This document shows, piece by piece, positions 40,945 through 49,462 of a DNA stretch of 64,000 bases. The notes beneath the pieces were generated by a model. That model had not been told where the DNA came from. It searched no databases and worked only from the letters and a program-made list of their open reading frames with translations. Both the position numbers and the translations under genes were made by a program. How positions within the stretch are numbered: position 1 is the first letter of the stretch; each line of letters starts with the position of its first letter. The stretch is from Collinsella sp. (GTDB taxonomy: Bacteria > Actinomycetota > Coriobacteriia > Coriobacteriales > Coriobacteriaceae), in the NCBI GenBank assembly GCA_019419455.1, contig DXZW01000009.1, forward strand, positions 5,652 through 69,651. The letters run 5' to 3'.

Positions 40945-41649
40945 CTAGAGACGCTGCATGCGGTACCCGACACCCATGTGCGTCTGAATCATTTTGGGGT
41001 GAGAGGGGTCTGTCTCGATCTTCTTGCGCAGGGTGCGCATGAACACGCGCAGGCTCGCCAGATCGCTGCCCCAGCTCGTGCCCCATATCTCGCGGGTGAT
41101 GAAGGTGTGGGTGAGCACCTTGTCGACGTTTTTCGCCAGAAGGACGAGCAATTTGTACTCGGTTGGGGTGAGCGAGAGCTCGCGTCCGTCTTTCGTCGCG
41201 TATCCCGCGGCGTAGTCGATATGCAGCGGACCGTTGTCGAACGTGCTCGCTTCTGTCGACTCGCTCGACGCCATCGAGGAGCGCCTCAAATTCGCACGGA
41301 CGCGCGCGAGCAACTCATCCACAGAAAAGGGCTTGGTGAGGTAGTCGTCTGCCCCTGCGTCAAGTGCTGCAATCTTGTCGGAATCTTCGGTGCGCGCCGA
41401 AATGACGATAATGGGGACTGCCGACCAGCTTCGGATCTTCGTGATGACCTCGATACCGTCAATGTCGGGAAGGCCGAGGTCGAGCATGATGAGGCTGGGG
41501 CCGTGCGACACCGCATCCATGACGGCGGCCTGGCCGTTACAAACCTTGCTCACGACATAGTCGTGGAGGTCAAGCGCGGTCGAAACGAGGTTTTGAACGG
41601 TCGGGTCATCTTCGACCAGGAGGATGCGTGGCTTAGCGGCATTATTCAT
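40945..41649 (-). CDS. kdpE: Response regulator KdpE
   Basis: A 234-residue OmpR-family regulator of potassium uptake. The receiver has LLVEDDPTVQ, the Asp acceptor in MLDLGLPDIDG, and the Lys in LTKPFSVDELLARV. The winged helix contains LSLTPTEYKLL and HMGVGYRM. The ATG at 41649 overlaps the kdpD stop by eight bases (ATGAATAA), indicating translational coupling. KdpE presumably activates the divergent kdpFABC operon. Confidence 0.94.
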   Translation of the reverse strand: MNNAAKPRILLVEDDPTVQNLVSTALDLHDYVVSKVCNGQAAVMDAVSHGPSLIMLDLGLPDIDGIEVITKIRSWSAVPIIVISARTEDSDKIAALDAGADDYLTKPFSVDELLARVRANLRRSSMASSESTEASTFDNGPLHIDYAAGYATKDGRELSLTPTEYKLLVLLAKNVDKVLTHTFITREIWGTSWGSDLASLRVFMRTLRKKIETDPSHPKMIQTHMGVGYRMQRL

Positions 41650-44377
41650 GAATCTCGATCTCCTCGGCGGGTAGGGTAAAACGGAAGACGGCCCCATGGG
41701 GGTGGTTGTCGCGAACTTCGATGACGCCGCCATGCGCCTCCACGATAGAGCGGCAGAGCGACAGCCCAAGGCCGATGCTTCGACGCGAATCCACGGGCCG
41801 CGTATTGCTTGAGGTGAAGAAGCGCTCAAAGATATGAGGCTTGTCGCAGTCTGCCACACCCGGCCCATCGTCTGCGACGTCCACCACGACGAACGCACCC
41901 TCGCGACGTGCACTGATGGTGACAGTCGAGTCCTCGGGCGTGTATTTGAAGGCGTTCATGATGAGATTCGTAAGCACCTGCATGATGAGATGGACGTCGA
42001 TGCGTACCAGCAGGATGTCGTCAGTGTGCTCGATGGTGACGGCGCGTCCATGCGATGCTTGGGCGACATGGCTGAGGGCGGCCTCGATGACCTCGTCGAT
42101 GAGCTCGGATGTGAAGTTGAGGCGAATGGTGCCGTCCTCGACGCGTGTGATGGCGAGGAGGTTCTCCACGGTATCGATAAGCCAGAGGGAGTCGTCGTAG
42201 ATGGCATCGGCAAGATCGCAGCGTTGTTCGAGGCTGAGCTTCTCGTCGCTCTTCCGAAGGATTGCCGCAGATCCGGATATAGCCGTGAGAGGTGTCCTCA
42301 AATCGTGGCCGATGGAGCGCAAAAGGTTGGCGCGCAGCTGCTCGTTTTTCGCCAAGACCGCAGCCTCTTCGCGCTCTTGCGCCGCCCGGTCGCTTTCGAG
42401 CGCCAAGGCGCATTCGCCTACGATAGACAGGACGATCGAATGCTCGAAGGCTTCGATCTCGCGCCCCTCCAGGTCGATGCCGATGACACCGAATACCTTG
42501 TCGCCGGTGCGAACCGCGAGGTAGAGACAGCGCGCCTCAGGCAGGGTCCGCGTGCTTGCGCCTGCGCGCTTGTTGTTGGTGTAGGTCCAGGTTGCAACGG
42601 CGCGCTCGTAGTCGGTGAGCAGCGATGCGGATCGGTTTTCGGTGCCAGCGGACTCATAGAGCGTCTTGCCGAGCGTGCCGTGTTCGGCGGTGTAGAAGAC
42701 CACGTCGAGTTTTAGCAGTTTGACAAGTTGGTTCATGGCGACGCGGGCGCACTCCTCCGCGCTATGGGCTTGCTGCAAGAGCTGGTTCGTTTCGAGGAGT
42801 ACGCGCGTTTTGAATGCGTTTTCGGCGGAGGTGCGGGCGTTGTCGGCAATGCGCGCAGTTAACTCGCCGGCGACCATAGCGGTAGCGAACATGATGCCGA
42901 ACGTGACCAGATAGCTTCGGTCGTAGCTGGCGAGCGAAAACAGAGGCGTGACGAAGCAGAAGTTGTAAAGCACTACAGAGAGCACGCTCGATACGATCGT
43001 GCAGATACGCCCCGTCGTGGTGACGGCGGTCAGCAGGGCCGTGAGGATATAGAGGGATATGATGCTGGAATCGGCAAATCCCAGATGGCGGAAAGCCATG
43101 CCGATCGCCGTGGCGACAAGAGAGAGGGTCAGCGTGCGAAGCACGTCTCGGCTGCTGGGCGGCTGCAGGGCGAGCGCACGGCGGTGTCCTTTGGGCCGGG
43201 AGGGCGGAGTCGACTGGTCTGGAATGATGTAAATGTCGAGGTTCGGGGCGAATGCTATGAGCTGCTCTACGAGAGATTTGCGGCCGAAGAGGGCCTGACG
43301 GACGCTGCTACGCTCGCCCGTGCGCCCCATGACGATCTTCGAAATACCCGACAGGCGTGCGAACTCGGAGATCTGAAACGCGACGTCGTCGCCATAGACG
43401 GTTTCCATATGTGCTCCGAGCTGCTCGGCTAGGGCGATATTGGCTGCAAGCTTGGCGCGCTCATCATCGCTCATGGCTTGCGTGCGCGGGCTCTCTACGA
43501 ACAGGGCGACGAGCTCGCTGCGAAATGCTTTCGCCATGCGTGCGGCGGCACGGACGATACGGGGATTGGTCGGCGCCGGGGAGACACAGACTAAGATACG
43601 CTCCCTGGTGTAGTAGTCACGGTTTCCCAGCACGCGTGCGGCGTCTGTGAGGTGGCCGGTGCGATCGGCGCAGCGGCGCAGCGCGATTTCTCGGAGTGCG
43701 GTGAGGTTCTCGACGGTAAAAAAATGCTGTTGCGCTCGCTCGGCTTGTGCGGGACGGTAGACGAGGCCGGCGCGAAGGCGCTCAAGTAGGTCTTCGGGCT
43801 CTATGTCAACGAGCTCGACCTGGTCGGCATCATCGAAGATGCGGTCGGGGATTCGTTCGCTCACGACAACGCCGGTGATGGATGCAACAATGTCGTTTAG
43901 GCTCTCGATATGCTGAACGTTCACGGTCGTATAGACGTCGATGCCTGCATGTAGAAGTTCCTCGACGTCTTGATAGCGTTTGTCGTGGCGAGACCCCGGC
44001 GCATTCGTATGGGCGAGCTCGTCGACAAGGATGAGCTGAGGGGCGCGTTCGATAGCCGCATCTAGATCGAACTCGCTGAGCGCAATGCCGTTGTGCTCGA
44101 TGAGTTTACAGGGCACGTTCTCAAGCCCTTGTGCAAGATGGGCAGTTGCCGGACGTTCGTGCGGCTCGATGTATCCCGCGACGACGTCGACACCTCGCCG
44201 CTTGGCGGCGTGGGCGGCTTGAAGCATCGCATAGGTTTTGCCTGCACCAGCAGCGTAGCCAAAGAAAATCTTGAGGTGTCCCCGGCTGGTTCGAGCGTCA
44301 TCGGCGACCTCGTCTTTCTCAATTGCCTTGAGGATGAGGTCTGGATTGACGCGAGTGTCCGATGCGTCGCGCTGCAT
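41642..44377 (-). CDS. kdpD: Sensor histidine kinase KdpD
   Basis: A 911-residue kinase. The N-terminal KdpD domain has a Walker A (FGYAAGAGKTYAML) and YIEPHERPAT, followed by VDELAHTNAPGSRHDKRYQDV in parts. A universal-stress-like domain follows (ILVCVSPAPTNPRIVRAAARM). Four membrane helices form the DUF4118 module (residues ~400-500), then a GAF-like domain, HisKA with SIGHDLRTPLTAISG, and HATPase with NAFKYTP and SIGLGLSLCRSIVEAHGG. It senses low potassium or turgor stress. The ATG at 44377 follows GAAAGG; the longer upstream frame has no ribosome site. Confidence 0.95.
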   Translation of the reverse strand: MQRDASDTRVNPDLILKAIEKDEVADDARTSRGHLKIFFGYAAGAGKTYAMLQAAHAAKRRGVDVVAGYIEPHERPATAHLAQGLENVPCKLIEHNGIALSEFDLDAAIERAPQLILVDELAHTNAPGSRHDKRYQDVEELLHAGIDVYTTVNVQHIESLNDIVASITGVVVSERIPDRIFDDADQVELVDIEPEDLLERLRAGLVYRPAQAERAQQHFFTVENLTALREIALRRCADRTGHLTDAARVLGNRDYYTRERILVCVSPAPTNPRIVRAAARMAKAFRSELVALFVESPRTQAMSDDERAKLAANIALAEQLGAHMETVYGDDVAFQISEFARLSGISKIVMGRTGERSSVRQALFGRKSLVEQLIAFAPNLDIYIIPDQSTPPSRPKGHRRALALQPPSSRDVLRTLTLSLVATAIGMAFRHLGFADSSIISLYILTALLTAVTTTGRICTIVSSVLSVVLYNFCFVTPLFSLASYDRSYLVTFGIMFATAMVAGELTARIADNARTSAENAFKTRVLLETNQLLQQAHSAEECARVAMNQLVKLLKLDVVFYTAEHGTLGKTLYESAGTENRSASLLTDYERAVATWTYTNNKRAGASTRTLPEARCLYLAVRTGDKVFGVIGIDLEGREIEAFEHSIVLSIVGECALALESDRAAQEREEAAVLAKNEQLRANLLRSIGHDLRTPLTAISGSAAILRKSDEKLSLEQRCDLADAIYDDSLWLIDTVENLLAITRVEDGTIRLNFTSELIDEVIEAALSHVAQASHGRAVTIEHTDDILLVRIDVHLIMQVLTNLIMNAFKYTPEDSTVTISARREGAFVVVDVADDGPGVADCDKPHIFERFFTSSNTRPVDSRRSIGLGLSLCRSIVEAHGGVIEVRDNHPHGAVFRFTLPAEEIEIHE

Positions 44378-44449
44378 AGCGTAGCCTTTCTGAAACGTTG
44401 TCCATGCGTGCATACGCGGTGAGGACGCCACTGTATGCTCGCGAGGTCG

Positions 44450-44455
44450 AGTATA
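44450..44455 (-). promoter_or_regulatory. -10 box for kdpDE
   Basis: TATACT on the minus strand is 73 bases upstream of the kdpD start in the 243-base divergent region. On the plus strand the region holds TTTACGGCATCTTAAGG and a GTGAG/CTCAC repeat at ~44512-44528, possible KdpE-responsive sequences. None was confirmed. Confidence 0.35.
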
Positions 44456-44620
44456 GGCGCACTGCAGCCGCAATAGTGCTTTCTACCTGCATCTTTACGG
44501 CATCTTAAGGTCGTGAGCCCCGGCCCTCACGCCTCTTTAATCCCTAGAAGCGTTTACTGTCCCCAGGCGCTTGCGAGAGCAGGCGTCCGAGACATCGGAC
44601 CGCGCGTGAAAGGGGCGGTA

Positions 44621-44707
44621 ATGGACATCCTCATTCCCATTATCGGAGTCGTCTGCATTGGACTTCTTATCTATTACATCTACATTCTGATGAGGAGTGA
44701 TTCGTAA
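44621..44707 (+). CDS. kdpF: Small potassium-transport subunit KdpF
   Basis: A 28-residue hydrophobic peptide, MDILIPIIGVVCIGLLIYYI followed by YILMRSDS, one membrane helix. It stands immediately before kdpA, as KdpF does in the Kdp complex, which it stabilises. GAAAGGGGCGG precedes the ATG. Its stop codon is three bases before the kdpA start. Confidence 0.85.
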   Translation: MDILIPIIGVVCIGLLIYYIYILMRSDS

Positions 44708-44710
44708 ACT

Positions 44711-46534
44711 ATGGACGCTGCGATTCAGTACATCTTGTACTTTGCCGTGCTCGTCGTCCTGGCCGTTCCGCTCGGTCGGTTCATGGCCCATATCATGGAT
44801 GGCGAGCATACGTTCCTGTCGCCTGTGATTGCTCCTGTGGAGCGTGGCGTCTATCGTCTGCTTCGCATCGACGCGGCAGAGCAGATGGGGTGTAGGCGCT
44901 ATCTGGCGAGCGTGCTGGTCTTTTCGGGGATCGGCCTCGTGGCCCTTGTGGCACTCCAGGCGCTTCAGTCCTTCTTGCCAGGCAATCCCCAGCACCTGCC
45001 GGGTGTGTCATGGGACCTGTCGTTCAATACGGCCGCTTCCTTCATAACCAACACCAATTGGCAATCCTATTCCGGTGAGACCACCCTGTCCTACCTTGTG
45101 CAGTTCATGGGCCTCACCGTGCAGAACTTCTTGTCCGCCGGCACCGGTATTGCGGTCATGTTCGCGCTCATCCGCGGTTTCCGTCAGGTCAAGGAGCAGG
45201 GTCTGGGTTCCTTCTGGGTCGACCTCACCCGCACCGTCCTGTATGTGCTCATCCCGCTGAACCTCGTGTTCGGCATCTGCCTGGCTGCCGGTGGCGTCAT
45301 CTCCAACTTCCAGCCGGCTCAGAAGGCTGAGCTCGTAGAGCCCGTCGCTGTCCAGCCTAATGCAGACGGCGGCTGGAGCGTCATCGACGGCGCCCAGATC
45401 GAGGGCGATACGGTCAAGGTCGACGGCAAGGTTGTCGAGGGCGCGCGCGTGGTCACCGAGCAGTTTCTGCCCCAGGGTGCTGCGGCTCCCCAGGTCGCCA
45501 TCAAGCAGTCCGGTACCAACGGCGGCGGCTTCTTCGGCGTGAACTCCGCCCATCCGTATGAGAACCCCAGTGCTTTCACCAACATCATCGAGATGACCAG
45601 CCTGCTGCTGATCCCGGCTGCCTGCTGCTTCACCTTCGGTATCGGCGTCAAGAACACCAAGCAGGGCAAGGCCATCTTTGCCGCCATGTTCATCCTGCTG
45701 GTGATCTTCACCGGCATCATCGCCGTCAACGAGCATATGGGTACGCCGCAGCTGGCCGATGGCGGCGCGGTCAACATCGAGATGACCGACGGCCAGGCCG
45801 GCGGCAACATGGAGGGCAAGGAGAGCCGCTTCGGTATCGCCACCTCCTCCACGTGGTCGGCTTACACCACCGCCGCTTCCAACGGCTCGGTTAACTCCAT
45901 GCACGACTCCTACACCCCGCTGGGCGGTTTTGTCCAGATGCTGCAGATGGCTCTGGGCGAGGTCGTCTTCGGCGGCGTGGGCTGCGGCCTGTACGGCATG
46001 ATCGGCTTCGCCATCCTCACAGTGTTCATCGCCGGCCTTATGGTCGGCCGCACGCCCGAGTTCCTGGGCAAGAAGATCGAGCCGGGCGAGATGCGCTGGG
46101 CAGTTGTCCTGTGCCTGGCAACTCCGTTTGCCATTCTGGTGTGCTCGGCCATCGCCTGCATGGTGCCCGGTCTTGCCGACCAGCTCAACAATGGTGGCGC
46201 GCACGGCTTCTCCGAGGTGCTGTATGCCTTCACCTCATGCGGCGGCAACAACGGCTCGGCGTTTGCAGGCATGAACTGCAACATTCCCTGGATCAACGTC
46301 ATGCTCGGCCTCGAGATGCTGTTCGCCCGCTTCATGCCCATCATCGGTACGCTGGCTATCGCTGGCTCGCTGGCCAAGAAGGGTAAGGTCGCCGAGAGCG
46401 CCGGTACCCTGTCTACCACCAACGGCATGTTCGTATTCCTGCTCGTGTTCATCGTTCTGCTGATCGGTGCCCTGAGCTTCTTCCCGGCCCTGGCGCTTGG
46501 CCCCGTTGCCGAGTTCTTTCAGATGATTGCGTAA
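44711..46534 (+). CDS. kdpA: Potassium-transporting ATPase subunit KdpA
   Basis: A 607-residue potassium-binding channel subunit with about ten membrane helices. Selectivity-filter-like loops include NTAASFITNTNWQSYSGE, SGTNGGGFFGVNSAHPYENP, and SCGGNNGSAFAGM. A hydrophilic extracellular insertion (residues ~205-255) is Val/Glu-rich. It is second in the kdpFABC operon. The length fits the family, slightly longer because of the insertion. Confidence 0.96.
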   Translation: MDAAIQYILYFAVLVVLAVPLGRFMAHIMDGEHTFLSPVIAPVERGVYRLLRIDAAEQMGCRRYLASVLVFSGIGLVALVALQALQSFLPGNPQHLPGVSWDLSFNTAASFITNTNWQSYSGETTLSYLVQFMGLTVQNFLSAGTGIAVMFALIRGFRQVKEQGLGSFWVDLTRTVLYVLIPLNLVFGICLAAGGVISNFQPAQKAELVEPVAVQPNADGGWSVIDGAQIEGDTVKVDGKVVEGARVVTEQFLPQGAAAPQVAIKQSGTNGGGFFGVNSAHPYENPSAFTNIIEMTSLLLIPAACCFTFGIGVKNTKQGKAIFAAMFILLVIFTGIIAVNEHMGTPQLADGGAVNIEMTDGQAGGNMEGKESRFGIATSSTWSAYTTAASNGSVNSMHDSYTPLGGFVQMLQMALGEVVFGGVGCGLYGMIGFAILTVFIAGLMVGRTPEFLGKKIEPGEMRWAVVLCLATPFAILVCSAIACMVPGLADQLNNGGAHGFSEVLYAFTSCGGNNGSAFAGMNCNIPWINVMLGLEMLFARFMPIIGTLAIAGSLAKKGKVAESAGTLSTTNGMFVFLLVFIVLLIGALSFFPALALGPVAEFFQMIA

Positions 46535-46550
46535 AGGAGGGCGCAGATTT

Positions 46551-48611
46551 ATGGCTATGCAAAAAGACATGATGGGCCGCGCGGTCCGCGACTCGTTTGC
46601 CAAGCTGGATCCTCGCGTCCAGATTCAAAACCCGGTCATGTTCCTGGTGTGGCTTTCCGCCGTCATGACCTCCGTCCTGGCCGTCGCTTCCATTTTCGGT
46701 GTGCAGGACGCGGGTGTGCCCACCTACTATGTGGTCGCCATCGCGGTCATCCTGTGGCTCACCGACCTGTTCTCGAACTTCGCCGAGGCGCTTGCCGAGG
46801 GCCGCGGTAAGGCCCAGGCCGATTCCCTGCGTGCGGCCAAGAAGGATGTCGAGGCCCATCGCATCGAGTCCGTTGAGGGCAAGGAGCACTTCATCGTCGT
46901 TCCCGGCACCGAGCTCACGCGCGGCGACCTGGTGATCGTACGCGCCGGAGAGCAGATTCCCGGCGACGGCGACGTCATCGAGGGCGCTGCCTCCGTTGAC
47001 GAGTCCGCCATCACCGGCGAGTCCGCCCCTGTGGTCCGCGAGGCCGGCGGCGACCGCTCTGCCGTTACCGGCGGTACCACGGTGCTGTCCGACTGGATCA
47101 TCGTCAAGATCTCCAGTGAGCCCGGCCAGAGCTTCCTGGACAAGATGATCGCGATGGTCGAGGGTGCCGCGCGCAAGAAGACCCCTAACGAGATCGCTCT
47201 GGAGATCTTCCTGGTGGCCCTCTCCATCGTCTTTATCCTGGTCACGCTGGCCCTGTATTGTTACTCCTGCTTCTCGGTCGGTCTTAACGACATGGACAAC
47301 CCCACGGCCGTGACCACGCTCGTGGCGCTGCTCGTGTGCCTGGCTCCCACTACCATCGGCGCCCTTCTGTCCGCCATCGGCATCGCCGGCATGAGCCGTC
47401 TGAACGAGGCCAACGTGCTGGCCATGTCCGGCCGCGCCATCGAGGCCGCCGGCGACGTCGACATCCTCATGCTCGACAAGACCGGTACCATCACCCTGGG
47501 TAACCGCCAAGCCGCCGAGTTCATCCCGGTCGACGGCGTCGATCCCGCGGAGCTGGCCGATGCCGCCCAGCTTTCCTCGCTGGCCGACGAGACCCCCGAG
47601 GGCCGTTCCATCGTCGTACTCGCCAAGGAGCAGTTCGGCCTGCGCGGCCGCACGCTCGAGGATAAGGGCATGGAGTTCATCCCGTTCACCGCGGCAACGC
47701 GTATGTCCGGCGTGAACTACGAGGGCAATGAGATCCGCAAGGGCGCTGCCGATTCCGTGCACACCTATGTGGAGGCAGCCGGCGGCGTGTTCTCCCAGGA
47801 GTGCGACGAGGCCGTCGAGCGCATCGCCAAGGCCGGCGGCACCCCGCTGGTCGTGACCAAGAACTGCCGCGTGCTGGGCGTTGTGTACCTCAAGGACATC
47901 ATCAAGTCCGGCGTTAAGGAGAAGTTCGCCGACCTGCGCAAGATGGGCATCAAGACCATCATGGTGACGGGCGACAACCCGCTCACCGCCGCGGCAATCG
48001 CCGCCGAGGCCGGCGTTGACGACTTCCTGGCCGAGGCCACCCCTGAAGGCAAGCTCGAGAAGATCCGCGAGTTCCAGCGTGAGGGCCACCTGGTCGCCAT
48101 GACCGGCGACGGCACCAACGACGCGCCCGCTCTGGCCCAGGCCGACGTCGCCGTGGCCATGAACACGGGCACCCAGGCCGCCAAGGAGGCCGGTAACATG
48201 GTCGATCTCGACTCCAACCCCACCAAGCTCATCGAGGTCGTGCGTATTGGCAAGCAGCTGCTCATGACCCGCGGTTCGCTCACGACCTTCTCAGTGGCCA
48301 ACGACGTGGCGAAGTACTTCGCTATCATTCCGGCCCTGTTCTCGCCAATCTACCCCGGGTTGGACGCCCTCAACATCCTGGGGCTCACCAGCCCGTTGTC
48401 TGCCGTGCTGTCCGCCATCATCTACAACGCGTTGGTCATCGTCGCGCTGATTCCTGCCGCCCTGAAAGGCGTGAAGTACCGCGAGCTTTCGTCCGGCCAG
48501 CTGCTGACCCACAACCTGCTGGTGTGGGGTCTGGGCGGTATCGTGGCGCCGTTCGTATTCATCAAGATTATCGACATGCTGCTGGCCTTGTTCGGCATTG
48601 GCATGATGTAG
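46551..48611 (+). CDS. kdpB: Potassium-transporting P-type ATPase subunit KdpB
   Basis: The 686-residue catalytic P-type ATPase. Features are the phosphorylation motif MLDKTGTITLGN, the actuator TGES in AITGESAPV, MVTGDNPLTA, and the hinge GDGTNDAPALAQADVAVAM. About seven membrane helices match the family. GGAGG lies about ten bases before the ATG at 46551. It uses ATP to drive K+ through KdpA. Confidence 0.97.
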   Translation: MAMQKDMMGRAVRDSFAKLDPRVQIQNPVMFLVWLSAVMTSVLAVASIFGVQDAGVPTYYVVAIAVILWLTDLFSNFAEALAEGRGKAQADSLRAAKKDVEAHRIESVEGKEHFIVVPGTELTRGDLVIVRAGEQIPGDGDVIEGAASVDESAITGESAPVVREAGGDRSAVTGGTTVLSDWIIVKISSEPGQSFLDKMIAMVEGAARKKTPNEIALEIFLVALSIVFILVTLALYCYSCFSVGLNDMDNPTAVTTLVALLVCLAPTTIGALLSAIGIAGMSRLNEANVLAMSGRAIEAAGDVDILMLDKTGTITLGNRQAAEFIPVDGVDPAELADAAQLSSLADETPEGRSIVVLAKEQFGLRGRTLEDKGMEFIPFTAATRMSGVNYEGNEIRKGAADSVHTYVEAAGGVFSQECDEAVERIAKAGGTPLVVTKNCRVLGVVYLKDIIKSGVKEKFADLRKMGIKTIMVTGDNPLTAAAIAAEAGVDDFLAEATPEGKLEKIREFQREGHLVAMTGDGTNDAPALAQADVAVAMNTGTQAAKEAGNMVDLDSNPTKLIEVVRIGKQLLMTRGSLTTFSVANDVAKYFAIIPALFSPIYPGLDALNILGLTSPLSAVLSAIIYNALVIVALIPAALKGVKYRELSSGQLLTHNLLVWGLGGIVAPFVFIKIIDMLLALFGIGMM

Positions 48612-48623
48612 ACGGAGGTTTGT

Positions 48624-49214
48624 ATGTTCAAAGGTGTTGCATCGCGCGCACTGGGCGTGTTCGCGCTGTTTACCGTTGTCTGCGGCCTGGGCTATACGCT
48701 CGTCGTGACCGGCATCGCCCAGGTTGCGTTCCCGTACCAGGCGAACGGATCGCTCATCAAGGTCGACGGCAAGGTTGTGGGTTCCGAGCTCATCGGCCAG
48801 AACTTCGATGATGAAGCCCACATGTGGGGTCGTATCCAGAACGTGTCAATTGTCGAAGGCGAAGACGGCGAGCTTATGGCGTATGGTGCTCCGTCCAACC
48901 TGTCCCCGGCGAGTGAGGAGTATCGGCGGCTTGTGGACGCGCGCGTGAAGAAGATCCGCGCTGCCAACCCCGATGCCGATATGGACGCTGTGCCCGTCGA
49001 CCTGGTGACGTGTTCGGGGTCCGGCCTCGACCCGGAGATCTCTCCGGATGCCGCCGAGTACCAGGTCCCGCGCCTTGCCAAGGCCACGGGCAAAAGTAAG
49101 GACGAGGTGCGCGACATCATCGCCGCGTGCACCAAGGGCCGTTTCCTCGGCGTGTTCGGCGAGCCCACGGTTAACGTGCTCAAGGTGAACCTTATGCTGG
49201 ACGGCGCGCTGTAG
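48624..49214 (+). CDS. kdpC: Potassium-transporting ATPase subunit KdpC
   Basis: A 196-residue single-helix subunit. The N-terminal helix (residues ~12-35) contains ALFTVVCGLGYTLVVTGIAQ. The periplasmic-side part includes GSELIGQNF, LVTCSGSGLDPEISPDAAEYQVPRLA in parts, and a final GEPTVNVLKVNLMLD, all KdpC signatures. ACGGAGG precedes the ATG. It closes the kdp operon. Confidence 0.95.
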   Translation: MFKGVASRALGVFALFTVVCGLGYTLVVTGIAQVAFPYQANGSLIKVDGKVVGSELIGQNFDDEAHMWGRIQNVSIVEGEDGELMAYGAPSNLSPASEEYRRLVDARVKKIRAANPDADMDAVPVDLVTCSGSGLDPEISPDAAEYQVPRLAKATGKSKDEVRDIIAACTKGRFLGVFGEPTVNVLKVNLMLDGAL

Positions 49215-49277
49215 GTGAGGGAGTGGCGGATGAGGGCATGACTGACTATCTGAGCCCTCAATTCCACCCCGCCCATC

Positions 49278-49344
49278 AGTTGCGGTGAAATACGGACTGT
49301 TTTAGCTGTCAAAGGCCTTATCTACTCCGTATTCCACCGCAACT
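49278..49344. repeat. Palindromic element, family I, copy B
   Basis: It is identical to copy A (40864-40930) except for one loop base (TTTTAGCTG against TTTTTGCTG). It lies after kdpC, so the two copies enclose the entire kdp region. It is followed by a T run and may terminate kdpFABC. Confidence 0.9.
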
Positions 49345-49462
49345 TTTTTGTGAGGGTTGGGATTGAAGGTGAGGAGTGCGAGCGAGTGCAGATATGGCGG
49401 TTGCTGATACGATAGGTACGTTAGCAACTGCCGCCGAGCGGCTCAAACGAAAGGAACCCTGT

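Noticed and set aside
40864..49344. An IS-based composite transposon around kdp
   Set aside because: The flanking palindromes are only 67 bp and no transposase is encoded. A cassette idea is kept only as a finding.
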